Source of the DNA: an uncultured beta proteobacterium
Lineage (GTDB): Bacteria > Pseudomonadota > Gammaproteobacteria > Burkholderiales > SG8-39
Assembly (NCBI GenBank): GCA_902826155.1
Contig: CADEDU010000014.1
Span: 38,191-73,483, forward strand
Reading direction: 5' to 3'
DNA length: 35,293 nucleotides
Under the pieces are notes generated by a model, which had not been told where the DNA came from, searched no databases, and saw nothing but the letters and a program-made list of their open reading frames with translations. Shown here in pieces: positions 23,900 through 33,408 of the stretch. The position numbers and the translations under genes were made by a program. How positions within the stretch are numbered: the first letter of the stretch is position 1; every line of letters starts with the position of its first letter.

Positions 23900-24148
23900 A
23901 AAAAGAAAAGCGCGCGTTGCATCAGACCGAAAGGTCTCTACAGCGCGCGCGAAGGGGGCTACAACAAACTGTTGGGAGCAAGCCGGGCAGGGCAACGACC
24001 GATTCGTCGCGGCGGGTGCCCGGTCTTGGCCGGAATTCAGTGGGCGGGTGTAACTGGGGTGCGTCCTCCTCGGGTCGACGCTTGTTGGTTCCGCTTGTCC
24101 GCCTTTTCAACCGACGGGCTGGGCGAGCACCGCGTCGTGTCGAAAGTC
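23900..24148 (-). ncRNA. Candidate small RNA or long 5' leader of hldC
   Basis: A strong promoter ends at 24155 and a strong terminator lies at 23901-23950, giving a transcript of about 245 nt on the reverse strand. It has stops in all frames close to its start and no ribosome site with a credible frame. I compared it by eye with what I remember of 6S RNA, RNase P RNA, tmRNA and SRP RNA and saw no match. It could be an independent small RNA, or an attenuated leader for hldC, which starts about 100-150 bp beyond the terminator. Existence is inferred from the two signals only. Confidence 0.4.
23901..23950 (-). terminator. Strong reverse-strand intrinsic terminator
   Basis: On the reverse strand a long stem forms: outer GCGCGCG / CGCGCGC (23944-23950 with 23910-23916), a middle TGTA / TGCA pair, and inner AGACC / GGTCT closed by TTTC (23924-23937), with only small mismatches. 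TTTTCTTTTT follows directly. Orientation of the T-run shows it works leftward. Confidence 0.85.
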
Positions 24149-24154
24149 GAACGG

Positions 24155-24183
24155 ATTTTACAAGTATGCAACACGGATGCCAA
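24155..24183 (-). promoter_or_regulatory. Sigma-70-like promoter facing left
   Basis: On the reverse strand TTGGCA (24183-24178), exactly 17 bases, then TAAAAT (24160-24155): five of six matches to each consensus hexamer. An A-run (AAAAAA) sits just upstream of the -35 like an UP element. Expected start of transcription is 24147-24148. This is the best promoter I see in the window. Confidence 0.7.
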
Positions 24184-24197
24184 TGTTTTTTGCATCA

Positions 24198-24213
24198 ATC
24201 GTTCGCGAACGAT
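24198..24213. promoter_or_regulatory. 16-bp perfect palindrome, possible operator
   Basis: ATCGTTCGCGAACGAT is a perfect inverted repeat lying 14 bases upstream of the -35 of the leftward promoter. The position fits an activator or repressor site. The binding protein is unknown. Confidence 0.5.
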
Positions 24214-24425
24214 CGGCCAGCACATATCTTATTGATCGGAAAACGCTTTTCTCGCGGAATGCCGGGGAGGCGGGCGTCACTACCCTGTGAACCAAGGGCT
24301 GAATCCGTCAGAAATGCGACGTGGCTGGCAGCAGATGGGCTGCGGTTGCGCCCTGCGAAGCAACGGTTGCCGCGAGTCGCGGCGCACTACCGCCGGATCC
24401 GCCGGCGCGCGGTGAGTGCGTCCGG

Positions 24426-26124
<1,699 letters not shown>

Positions 26125-26144
<20 letters not shown>

Positions 26145-26583
26145 CTTTGATCCATTCGATGCTGGCCGCATCTAGGTCGCTCATCGCGATGACGTCGAAG
26201 CGGCATGCACCGGGCGTCTTGCCGATCAGATAGTGCTGGGCTGCCAGGACGACGCGGCGCTGCTTGTGGAACGTGACGCTCGCGCCCGCTCCGCCGAAGT
26301 CGCTGCGCGTGCGCAGCCGCACCTCGAAGAACACGAGCGTCGCGCCGTCGAAACCGATCAGGTCGACTTCGCCGCCGCGGCAGCGATAGTTTCGCGCGAC
26401 GATGCGTACACCTCGTGCCTCGAGGTAACGCGCCGCGATCGCTTCGGCTTCGATGCCGCGCGCGCGTCGTTCGCGTCCTTGTTCAGTGCTGGGCGTGCGC
26501 CGCAGCGCCGCCGATCTCGTGTTGCGCAACTCCGACCTCCCCTCCACAATCGAACGCGACCTGCGGCGTCGTGCAACGATCAT
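26125..26583 (-). CDS. yraN: YraN/UPF0102 family protein (endonuclease-like fold)
   Basis: A 152-residue protein with the restriction-endonuclease-like core of UPF0102: 'RGIEAEAIAARYLEARGVRIVARNYRCRGGEVDLIGFDGATLVFFEVRLR' in outline (about 41-91), then 'KQRRVVLAAQHYL' and 'CRFDVIAM'. The Glu-Val-Asp and Glu-Val-Arg positions match the ExK-like motif, with Arg in place of Lys. Nuclease activity has not been firmly shown for the family; a role in recombination or transformation has been suggested. The ATG at 26583 follows AAGGG. It is divergent from rsmI with only 48 bp between starts. The first 35 residues are basic and low in complexity, so a later start is possible. Confidence 0.85.
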
Positions 26584-26631
26584 CCCGCAGCCCTTGCCCT
26601 CGGCCGTCGAATCCGGCCCATCCTATCGCCG

Positions 26632-27501
26632 ATGAGTGATCCCGCGCCGCCGACACCCACCGCCGGCACATTGTATGTAGTGGCCACGCCGATCGGCAAT
26701 TTGCGCGATCTGTCGGATCGCGCGCGTGCCACGCTGGCCGAAGTGGACCTGGTGATCGCCGAGGACACGCGCGTGACAGGCGGACTGCTCGCACACTGCG
26801 GTCTGCGCAAACCGATGCGGGCGATGCACGCGCACAACGAGGCGCGCGCGACGGCCGAAAGCATCGAGTCGCTACGCGCCGGTCAATCGATCGCGTTGCT
26901 CACCGACGCCGGAACGCCCGCGATCGCTGATCCCGGCGCGCGCCTGGTGCGTGCGGCGCACGAGGCGGGTGTTCGTGTGGTGCCGATTCCCGGACCGAGC
27001 GCTGCAATCGCTGCGCTGTCGGCTGCGGGGTTCGAAGGATCGTTCCTGTTCTTCGGCTTCCTGCCGGAGAAGTCCGTGGCCCGTCGCAAGCAACTCGTCG
27101 CGCTGGCCGATCGGGCCGAGACACTGGTGATCTACGAAGCGCCGCATCGGATTGCCGACACGATCGCCGACATGCTGGAAGTGTTCGATGCCGATCGACG
27201 CGTCGTGATCGCCCGCGAGCTGACGAAGATGTTCGAATCGATCCGCGCGATGCCGCTGCGGGATGCGCCAGCCTGGCTCGCTGCCGATCCGCACCACACG
27301 CGCGGCGAGTTCGTGCTGGTGGTTGCCGGGGCGCCCGCGCTCGCTCAGGCATCCGAAGAACGGTATGACGCGGTGCTGCGCGCGTTGCTGAGCGAGTTGC
27401 CGCTCAGCCAGGCAGTGTCGCTGGCAGCGAAGATCACCGGAGCGCGCCGCAATGTACTGTACGAACGTGCCCTCGTTCTGAACGCAGCGAGCAAGCCGTA
27501 G
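26632..27501 (+). CDS. rsmI: 16S rRNA (cytidine-1402-2'-O)-methyltransferase
   Basis: A 289-residue SAM-dependent methyltransferase that 2'-O-methylates C1402 in the ribosomal decoding centre. The motifs run in order: ATPIGNL (18-24), AEDTR (43-47), 'TDAGTPAIADPG' (91-102), IPGPSA (119-124) and FGFLP (141-145), then 'IYEAPHRI' and the C-terminal 'HTRGEFVLVV'. Length matches E. coli RsmI (286). ATG 26632 begins just before the conserved domain. The pairing with divergent yraN is conserved across many proteobacteria. Confidence 0.95.
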   Translation: MSDPAPPTPTAGTLYVVATPIGNLRDLSDRARATLAEVDLVIAEDTRVTGGLLAHCGLRKPMRAMHAHNEARATAESIESLRAGQSIALLTDAGTPAIADPGARLVRAAHEAGVRVVPIPGPSAAIAALSAAGFEGSFLFFGFLPEKSVARRKQLVALADRAETLVIYEAPHRIADTIADMLEVFDADRRVVIARELTKMFESIRAMPLRDAPAWLAADPHHTRGEFVLVVAGAPALAQASEERYDAVLRALLSELPLSQAVSLAAKITGARRNVLYERALVLNAASKP

Positions 27502-27525
27502 TGCCCATCCAGCGGTCACCGAGAT

Positions 27526-27631
27526 CCCACCTGGAGGTCCGCCGGACGTCCCCGGTGCGGCAGATGAGGTGGCCTGACGCCCACCTGAACGCGTCCCACC
27601 TCTAAGCCGGCGTTAGACCTCGCGTCCCACC
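27526..27631. repeat. Dispersed CCCACC motif, four copies
   Basis: CCCACC occurs at 27526, 27580, 27595 and 27626, the last two within the 10-mer GCGTCCCACC spaced 31 bp apart, with an inverted GAGGTGG at 27566-27572. This lies in the leader of the amidohydrolase gene. It may be a set of regulator sites or merely GC-rich repetition. Confidence 0.4.
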
Positions 27632-27735
27632 GGCCGCACTGCAGCAGCGCGCGCGCATTTACACATCGTGACATCCGCGCCAGAATCGGCCGAGGATCCG
27701 GCGCCTGTCCGGGTCGACCAAAGGGAGACGGGAGT

Positions 27736-29322
27736 ATGTGCCAGCTATGCGATGAAGGGCGTCCGCAGAACCACGAGGAGGCGGCACGCGAGGAAGGGCA
27801 ACTCGGCCGCCGCGATTTCCTTAAAGCAACTACTGCGACGGGCGCCGCTGCAGCGGGGATGAGCCTGTTCGCATCGTCGCCTGCACAGGCGCACGACGAC
27901 GAACCGCCGCGCGATCACGGCCGCGCCGGCCGGCGCATCGTCATCCGTGGCGGCCACGTGATGACGCTCGATCCGAAGCTCGGTGACAAGGGCAACTTCG
28001 TCGAAGCCGACGTGATGATCGAGGGCCGGAAAATCGTCGCGATCGGGCCGAACTTGCACAACTGGGGCGCCACGATTATCGACGCGCGCGGCAAGATCGT
28101 GATGCCCGGGTTCGTCGACACCCACCACCACCTGTTCGAAACGGCGCTGCGCAGCACGCTCGCCGACGCGCTGCTGTTCGATGGACTCGATCCGAACATC
28201 ACGCAGAACTACTTTCAAAAGATGCTGCTCACGTACGCGCCGGCGTTCCGGCCCGAAGACGTGTACATCAGCACGTTGTTCGGCGTGCTCAGCGCGTTGG
28301 ATGCGGGCGTGACGACGGTGCATGACATCTCGCAGATTCATCACTCCCAGGCCCACAGCGACGCGCAGATCAAGGCGCTGTACGACGGCGGCGGTCGGGC
28401 GGTGTTCGGGTACTTCGAGAGCGCGGGCGGCGTGGCGGGCAACCAGTATCCGGGCGACGCGAAGCGAATCAAGACGCGGTACTTCAGCTCCAGCGACCAG
28501 TTGCTGACGATGTTCATGGGCGGGGAAATCTACCTGCCGGGCTACGAGGCTGCGTGGAAGATCGGGCGCGAACTCGGCCTTCCGGTGGCGGCGCATATCG
28601 TGGGCACGTTTGGGATGCGAGACACGTTCGATGCGCTCGCGATGGGCGCGGGCGGCGACAGCAAAACGCTTGGATTCGGTCCGGACAATTTCTTCATCCA
28701 CGTGACCGGCATGTCCGACATGGCGTGGGGAAAGCTGCGCGATGTGGGCGCGGGCGTGTCGCTTGCGGTTCCGATCGAGATGAACATGGCGCACGGCACG
28801 CCGCCGATCATCAAGGCGCAGCAACTGGGCGTGAAGCCGTCGCTGTCGAGCGATGTCGAATGCACGCTCACGGCCGACTTCTTCACCCAGATGCGCAGCG
28901 CAATGGCGTTGCAGCGGATGTTCGTGAACGCCAACACGCTGGGCGAGGCCAACATGCCGGCCACTGGCGGGGTGCCGCGACTCACGGCCAAGGACGTCAT
29001 CGAGTACGCGACGATCAACGGCGCTCGCGATCTGAGGCTCGATAGCAAGACCGGCACGCTGTCGCCGGGCAAGGAAGCAGACCTCATCATCCTCGACGCT
29101 CAAGCGCTCAACGTTGCGCCGCTCAATCATGTTCCCGGCGCAGTGGTGTCGTTGATGGAGCGCGTCAACGTCGATACGGTGATGGTCGCCGGACGCATCC
29201 GCAAGTGGCACGGACGCATGGTCGACGTCAATCTGAACCGGCTGCGCAATCAGCTGGAGAACACGCGCGACTACATCTTCGCCAAGACGGGAACCCCGCA
29301 CGATCTGTTCCGGGCGAGTTGA
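27736..29322 (+). CDS. Tat-exported amidohydrolase (Atz/Trz type)
   Basis: A 528-residue metal-dependent hydrolase. Residues 1-5 are MCQLC, then a twin-arginine signal (LGRRDFLK, 23-30) and a hydrophobic region ending 'SSPAQA' near 52. The catalytic domain has the metal ligands His130 and His132 in 'GFVDTHHHLFE', His287 ('AAHIVG'), His322 ('IHVTGMSD') and Asp373 ('SLSSDVECT'), the pattern of the cytosine deaminase/chlorohydrolase group. 'GTLSPGKEADLIILD' marks the C-terminal beta domain. These enzymes deaminate or dechlorinate N-heterocycles, or hydrolyse related C-N bonds; the substrate is unknown. A purine-rich AGGGAGACGGGAGT precedes the ATG. The 234-bp gap upstream has CCCACC repeats. Confidence 0.88.
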   Translation: MCQLCDEGRPQNHEEAAREEGQLGRRDFLKATTATGAAAAGMSLFASSPAQAHDDEPPRDHGRAGRRIVIRGGHVMTLDPKLGDKGNFVEADVMIEGRKIVAIGPNLHNWGATIIDARGKIVMPGFVDTHHHLFETALRSTLADALLFDGLDPNITQNYFQKMLLTYAPAFRPEDVYISTLFGVLSALDAGVTTVHDISQIHHSQAHSDAQIKALYDGGGRAVFGYFESAGGVAGNQYPGDAKRIKTRYFSSSDQLLTMFMGGEIYLPGYEAAWKIGRELGLPVAAHIVGTFGMRDTFDALAMGAGGDSKTLGFGPDNFFIHVTGMSDMAWGKLRDVGAGVSLAVPIEMNMAHGTPPIIKAQQLGVKPSLSSDVECTLTADFFTQMRSAMALQRMFVNANTLGEANMPATGGVPRLTAKDVIEYATINGARDLRLDSKTGTLSPGKEADLIILDAQALNVAPLNHVPGAVVSLMERVNVDTVMVAGRIRKWHGRMVDVNLNRLRNQLENTRDYIFAKTGTPHDLFRAS

Positions 29323-29452
29323 TCGATCGGTTCGCAGTCGGCGCGAGCACTGCGGTCGGCCCGCGTCGATGTGAATCGGCGCGGCCGGTGTAGCTGCGCC
29401 GCATCGAACCGAAGCGAGTCGTAACGGATCGCGATCGAACAGGAGTTCGCCG

Positions 29453-30409
29453 ATGACGCGCAGCATCGCCGTTGGCCTGGGTCTACAGGACTTCCCGTTC
29501 GATTCGATCGACGGCTACTGGCGCTGGGTCGATCTGTGCGAGGCGGGCGGTGTCGACTCGCTGTGGCAGACCGACCGCATCATCAGTCGCGAGCCGATCC
29601 TGGAGTGCATGGTCACGATGGCCGCGCTCGCCGGCCGCACCCTTCGGCTGAAGTTCGGCATGAACGTGGTGTCGCTCGCGCTGCGCGACCCGGTGCTCGC
29701 GGCGAAGCAGTGCGCCACGATCGATGTGCTCTCGCGCGGACGTCTGCTGCCCGGTTTCGGCATCGGCAGTCCGCTCGCGCCCGAGTGGAGCGCGCTCTCG
29801 ATCGAGCCCAAGACGCGCGGCAAGCGCACCGACGAGGCACTCGTCATCCTGCGCCGGCTGTGGACCGAAGATGTCGTCGATTTCCGCGGCGCGCATTGGA
29901 CGCTTCAAGGTGCCTCGATCGCGCCGCGCCCGGTCCAGGCTGAATTGCCGATGTGGATCGGCGGAAGTTCCGAGGCCGCGATCCGGCGCACCGCGAAGCT
30001 CGGCACCGGCTGGCAGGGCGGACCGGAAACGCCCGCCGAGGTCGAACGAGTCGTGGCGGCGATCAAGACGGCGACCGTGGAGGCCGGTCGATCGATCGAT
30101 GAGGATCACTACGGCGCGGCGTTCCCGTTTCACTTCGGCACGGCTGAGCCGACGCGATTCGAGCGCTTGCAGGCGGCTTACCGGCAGCGCACCAATAACG
30201 ATCCGGCCGGCTACTTCGTCTTCGGTGATGCCCAGGCGATCGTCCGGCGAGTTGGGGAGTACGTGGATGCGGGTGCCTCGAAGTTCATCCTGCGTCCGCT
30301 TGGCCGCGGTGATGCGGAAATGATGGCGCAGACGCAACGGCTTATCGACGAAGTGCTGCCCGAAGTAGCGAAGCGTTGGCCCAGGCCCGCGAAAGCCGTA
30401 GCCACGTAG
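29453..30409 (+). CDS. LLM-class flavin-dependent oxidoreductase
   Basis: A 318-residue TIM-barrel protein of the bacterial-luciferase-like family that uses FMN or F420. Typical segments are 'GVDSLWQTDRI' near the N-terminus, 'LKFGMNVVSLALRDPVLAAKQCATIDVLSRGRLLPGFGIGS' in outline (about 66-106), 'RTDEALVILRRLWTEDVVDFRGAHW' and 'PMWIGGSSEAAIRRTAKLGTGW'. Such enzymes oxidise alkanesulfonates, nitrilotriacetate, aldehydes or heterocycles. ATG 29453 follows AGGAGTT at good spacing. It stands 130 bp after the amidohydrolase on the same strand and could share its pathway. No flavin reductase is encoded in the window. Confidence 0.88.
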   Translation: MTRSIAVGLGLQDFPFDSIDGYWRWVDLCEAGGVDSLWQTDRIISREPILECMVTMAALAGRTLRLKFGMNVVSLALRDPVLAAKQCATIDVLSRGRLLPGFGIGSPLAPEWSALSIEPKTRGKRTDEALVILRRLWTEDVVDFRGAHWTLQGASIAPRPVQAELPMWIGGSSEAAIRRTAKLGTGWQGGPETPAEVERVVAAIKTATVEAGRSIDEDHYGAAFPFHFGTAEPTRFERLQAAYRQRTNNDPAGYFVFGDAQAIVRRVGEYVDAGASKFILRPLGRGDAEMMAQTQRLIDEVLPEVAKRWPRPAKAVAT

Positions 30410-30460
30410 CGCATGAGCGAGGCAGCGACCTAGGCGCGTGGCCGCGGCGCGAAGCTGAGC

Positions 30461-31597
30461 TCAATCGCGCGGGCGGACCAGCGACACTGCCGCGGCGGCG
30501 CAAGCCAGTGCGACCGCACCGTACGCCAGCGCGTAGCTCCCGGTGAGTGTCACCACCACGGTTGCGAGCGACGGGATCAGCAGCACGCCCGCGAACATCG
30601 TTGCTGCGCCCAAGCCGGTGGCCTCGGTGCGACGCGCGCCGCCCAGCCGCGCGAATTCCGCGTAGGCGATGCCGGTGTAGCCGCTGGCACTCGCGCCGGC
30701 CACGGCGCAGGTCAGCAACACCATCGCGCCTGACCATGTCGCATCGAACTGTCCGGCTGCGATTGCCGCAACGGCCATCACCAGTCCCTGCAGCACCAGC
30801 AGCGATCGTGCGGACGTGAAGCGATCGGCGATCCAGCCCCAGATCGGCCGACTCACCACGCCGCTGATCTGGTAGAGCGCGAGCGCTTGCCCGGCAGCCA
30901 CCACGCCGAAGCCCGCGCGCGAGGTGAGATGGACGGTGAGAAAGGCGACATAGCAAAGCTGCATGCCCGAGTAGAAGAAACTCGCGATGGTGAGCACGCG
31001 CAGTTCACGGTTCTCGCGTAGCAGCGTCCGCAGCATCGCGATGTTTCTGCGCGGCGAAGAGCCTGCGTGCGGGGTGCGATGACGATCCCAATCGCGGCGC
31101 GGCAGCTCCAGCAGCGCAATCAGCACGAGCACCGGCACGGCGAGAACGAGCATTGCGCGCTGCCAGCCGATCAGCAACGCCAGCGGCGGCAGGATCAGAC
31201 CGGCAAGCACGCCGCCGAGCGGCACGCCGATCTGCCGCAGCGACATCACGAAGTTGAGAATGCGCGGCGGAGTGCGCGGTACCAGCAGGTGCGCGCTCGA
31301 AGGTGCCGTGGCGCCGTAGGCCAGGCCGAGCACGACTGCGCCGATGGCGACGGCGGTGACGCCACCGAGCGAACTCGTCAGCAGCATCGCCAGCGCGCAC
31401 AGCAGCACGAGTTGGCAGGCGCGAACCGCGCCGCGGCGCTGAATGAAATCGGCGGCGAGCAACGATGAGCCGATACCCACGCCGTAGACGACTGACACGA
31501 AATATCCGGTCAGCGCGCCGTCGACGTTGAGGTCGCGCGCCAGAACCGGTGCGAGTGCGGGCACCGAGTACGCCGCCATCGTGGCCAGCGTCTGCAT
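30461..31597 (-). CDS. MFS transporter (start uncertain)
   Basis: A major facilitator superfamily protein of at least 378 residues with about twelve hydrophobic segments. 'AADFIQRRGAVRACQ' is the loop 2-3 motif in degenerate form, and 'VSRPIWGWIADRFTSARSLL' is the loop 8-9 repeat of it. ATG 31597 is the first canonical start, but the frame is open for about 47 more codons upstream, and the residues there (for example 'FPTWPLIATTS') look like the natural beginning of the first membrane helix. Only CTG (31642) or ATT (31702) lie upstream. It is probably co-transcribed with the hydroxyacid dehydrogenase gene, whose stop is at 31698. Substrate unknown. Confidence 0.82.
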   Translation of the reverse strand: MQTLATMAAYSVPALAPVLARDLNVDGALTGYFVSVVYGVGIGSSLLAADFIQRRGAVRACQLVLLCALAMLLTSSLGGVTAVAIGAVVLGLAYGATAPSSAHLLVPRTPPRILNFVMSLRQIGVPLGGVLAGLILPPLALLIGWQRAMLVLAVPVLVLIALLELPRRDWDRHRTPHAGSSPRRNIAMLRTLLRENRELRVLTIASFFYSGMQLCYVAFLTVHLTSRAGFGVVAAGQALALYQISGVVSRPIWGWIADRFTSARSLLVLQGLVMAVAAIAAGQFDATWSGAMVLLTCAVAGASASGYTGIAYAEFARLGGARRTEATGLGAATMFAGVLLIPSLATVVVTLTGSYALAYGAVALACAAAAVSLVRPRD

Positions 31598-31697
31598 CGA
31601 CGTGGTGGCGATGAGCGGCCAGGTCGGAAAAGCCTCGGGCAGTGCGCTGGCGCGCGCGTCGTGCCGCTTCGTCGATGGATCGATCGGTGCTCCCGCT

Positions 31698-32663
31698 TCA
31701 ATACCCGCGCGCGCGATCGACCAGCATGGTCAGGGCTTCACCCGCGAGGTAGCGCCGCAGGTTGTCGACGAACAGTTCGGCGGCGATCTCGTCGCGGCGC
31801 GGATGCCCGCCACCCACGTGTGGCAGCACGAGAATGCCCTCGGTGTGCCAGAACGGATGTTCGGCCGGCAGCGGCTCGGTGCGGAACACGTCGAGTACTG
31901 CGCCGGCAATCGTCTTGTTGCGCACGGCGCGGATCAGATCGTCGTCGACGATCAGCGCACCGCGCGCGAAATTGAGCAGATAGGCGCTCGGCTTCATCGC
32001 CGCGAGCCGATCCGCGTTGAAGAATCCCTCGGTATCACGCGTGAGCGGCATGAGCAGCAGCACGAAGTCCGCTTGCCCCAGTACGTCGTCGGTGGCCTCG
32101 GGTGGATAGACGCGCTCGACATGCGCAAGCGGTTGCGGCGTGCGCTTCACGCCGATCACGCGCAGCTCGAGCGCCGCGGCCTTGCGGGCGAGTTCCTGGC
32201 CGATCGTCCCCAGTCCGAGGATGGCGAGCGTCTTCCCGGCCAGCGGCTCGTGCATGCGCCGCGACCAGCGGTGTTCGCGCTGGTTGTCGACGAAGGTCGC
32301 GAAGTGCTTGGTGAGATGGAACAGCGCCGCCAGGATGTTCTCCGGCATCTGCACCCGGTGAATGCCGCGCGCGCAGCTGAGCGCGATGTTGCCGCGCAGA
32401 TCGCCACGCTTGAGCCAGCCTTCCACACCGACGCTCAGGGTCTGGATCCAGCGCAGGCGCGGCATGCGATCGAGCAATCCCGGCGGCACCGGCCAGGCGA
32501 GCATCAGCTCGGTCCGCGCGAGCACTTCGTCAGGCGGCAGCTCATCGCGCCGCAGCGCGTGCACCGCGACGCGCGTTTTCAGCCCCGCGTGCTCGATCGC
32601 GCGCTGATAGACCGCGGCCTCGTCGGTCCAGAGCAAGGCGAGCGGGAGTGCGCTGCCGGGCAT
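31698..32663 (-). CDS. D-2-hydroxyacid dehydrogenase, NAD(P)-dependent
   Basis: A 321-residue enzyme of the D-isomer-specific 2-hydroxyacid dehydrogenase family, which reduces 2-keto acids or oxidises D-2-hydroxy acids. The Rossmann loop GLGTIG is at 150-155, and the catalytic residues are Arg234 ('NFARGALIV'), Glu263 ('FRTEPLP') and His282 ('LPHVGGGHP'). 'RWIQTLSVGVEGWL' belongs to the substrate domain. It is closest in style to the GhrA and YPL113C-like branch, for which glyoxylate or hydroxypyruvate are common substrates. It sits between an MFS transporter gene and a VOC protein gene on the same strand. Confidence 0.9.
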   Translation of the reverse strand: MPGSALPLALLWTDEAAVYQRAIEHAGLKTRVAVHALRRDELPPDEVLARTELMLAWPVPPGLLDRMPRLRWIQTLSVGVEGWLKRGDLRGNIALSCARGIHRVQMPENILAALFHLTKHFATFVDNQREHRWSRRMHEPLAGKTLAILGLGTIGQELARKAAALELRVIGVKRTPQPLAHVERVYPPEATDDVLGQADFVLLLMPLTRDTEGFFNADRLAAMKPSAYLLNFARGALIVDDDLIRAVRNKTIAGAVLDVFRTEPLPAEHPFWHTEGILVLPHVGGGHPRRDEIAAELFVDNLRRYLAGEALTMLVDRARGY

Positions 32664-32712
32664 CGTCGCGAATCAGCGGCGGGTTGGTCGGTGTTTCAGG
32701 GCGACAGTCGGT

Positions 32713-33270
32713 TCAAGCCGCCGGCGCTTTGGCGCGCTCGGTCAGATCGCGTATGACCGCGAACGTCGCCGCATCGGGCAGTTCCCCGACCTGCACGTGC
32801 CGCACCTTTTCCCAGTAGCGATGGATGTCGGCCATGACGGCGGCGTCTGGTCGCTCGATGTCGATCGGAATCGCGATGTTGACCCACGAAGGCAGGCCGG
32901 TGAGCCAGAAGATCTCGGTGGTGTTGCCTTCGGGGTCGCCGAAGTAGCAGCCGATCGCGCTCACGTGGGTGACCAGTCGCTGGATCGTCAAGCCCTCGGC
33001 CTTGATACGGCGCGCGAATTCGCGCAGGTCGTTCAGCGTCGGTACGCGCAACGAGATCTGATTGATCAGGTGCGGATCATCGGGCGATGGCCGGCCTTTG
33101 ACGAGCACCACCTCGTGGTCGGAGCGGCTCGGATCGGTGCTGAAGAACGCCGCCTGGCCATTGGTCTTGGTGAGCGTCATGCCGAGGAACTCGCGATAGA
33201 ACGCGGCCATGCGATCCAGATCGCGCACGTAGATTCCCACGTGCCCCAGTCCTACCACGCGTGCCGGCAT
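32713..33270 (-). CDS. VOC-superfamily protein (glyoxalase/extradiol dioxygenase fold)
   Basis: A 185-residue protein from ATG 33270, preceded by GGAG at seven bases. 'VVGLGHVGIYVRDLDRMAAFYREFLGMTL' (5-33) is the first beta-alpha-beta unit with the likely metal ligand His10. 'INQISLRVPTLNDLREFARRIKAEG' (69-93) is the second unit, where Gln71 stands at the position usually held by His in catechol dioxygenases, and Glu119 lies in 'GDPEGNTTEIFW' (111-122). It could be a ring-cleaving dioxygenase, isomerase or glyoxalase relative. The same frame is open much further upstream, but that part is antisense to the next gene. It is divergent from the gene at 33409 with 138 bp between. Confidence 0.85.
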   Translation of the reverse strand: MPARVVGLGHVGIYVRDLDRMAAFYREFLGMTLTKTNGQAAFFSTDPSRSDHEVVLVKGRPSPDDPHLINQISLRVPTLNDLREFARRIKAEGLTIQRLVTHVSAIGCYFGDPEGNTTEIFWLTGLPSWVNIAIPIDIERPDAAVMADIHRYWEKVRHVQVGELPDAATFAVIRDLTERAKAPAA

Positions 33271-33408
33271 CGCTGTCTCCATCTTCAGGCAATCGAGGCA
33301 CAAGTGTAGCGCCGAGTCTTGGATCGTCGCTGATTGCGCTATCGTTGGAATCGGCCCGTCGCTGGCGGGCATCGCAATAATGCATTCAATCAGGCAAGGT
33401 TCAGTCGC

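Larger units (their letters stand above)
23871..24425. other. 555-bp gap without a convincing protein gene
   Basis: No frame here has recognisable protein features. The left part (about 23900-24148) is a candidate reverse-strand transcript bounded by a promoter and terminator. The section 24150-24250 is clearly AT-richer than its surroundings, with A/T runs and a 16-bp palindrome. The section 24250-24425 holds a 15-base near-palindrome GCCGCGAGTCGCGGC at 24369-24383 with no T-run; otherwise I see nothing. Confidence 0.6.

Noticed and set aside
24239..24251. GAAAACGCTTTTC palindrome as a terminator for dolP
   Set aside because: The stem is five A-T rich pairs with a three-base loop and no useful T-run; too weak to call.
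23900..24300. 6S RNA, RNase P RNA, tmRNA or SRP RNA in the large gap
   Set aside because: I looked for the conserved cores I remember of each (for example GAGGAAAGTCCGGGC of RNase P and the GGAAGGAAGCAGC loop of SRP RNA) on both strands and found none; I keep only an unnamed small-RNA candidate.
27502..27735. rnpB in the gap after rsmI
   Set aside because: rnpB is found near rsmI in some bacteria, but this gap is only 234 bp and lacks the conserved RNase P core.
27745..29466. 573-residue reverse-strand frame
   Set aside because: It mirrors the amidohydrolase gene and has the His/Arg-rich composition typical of antisense frames in GC-rich DNA.
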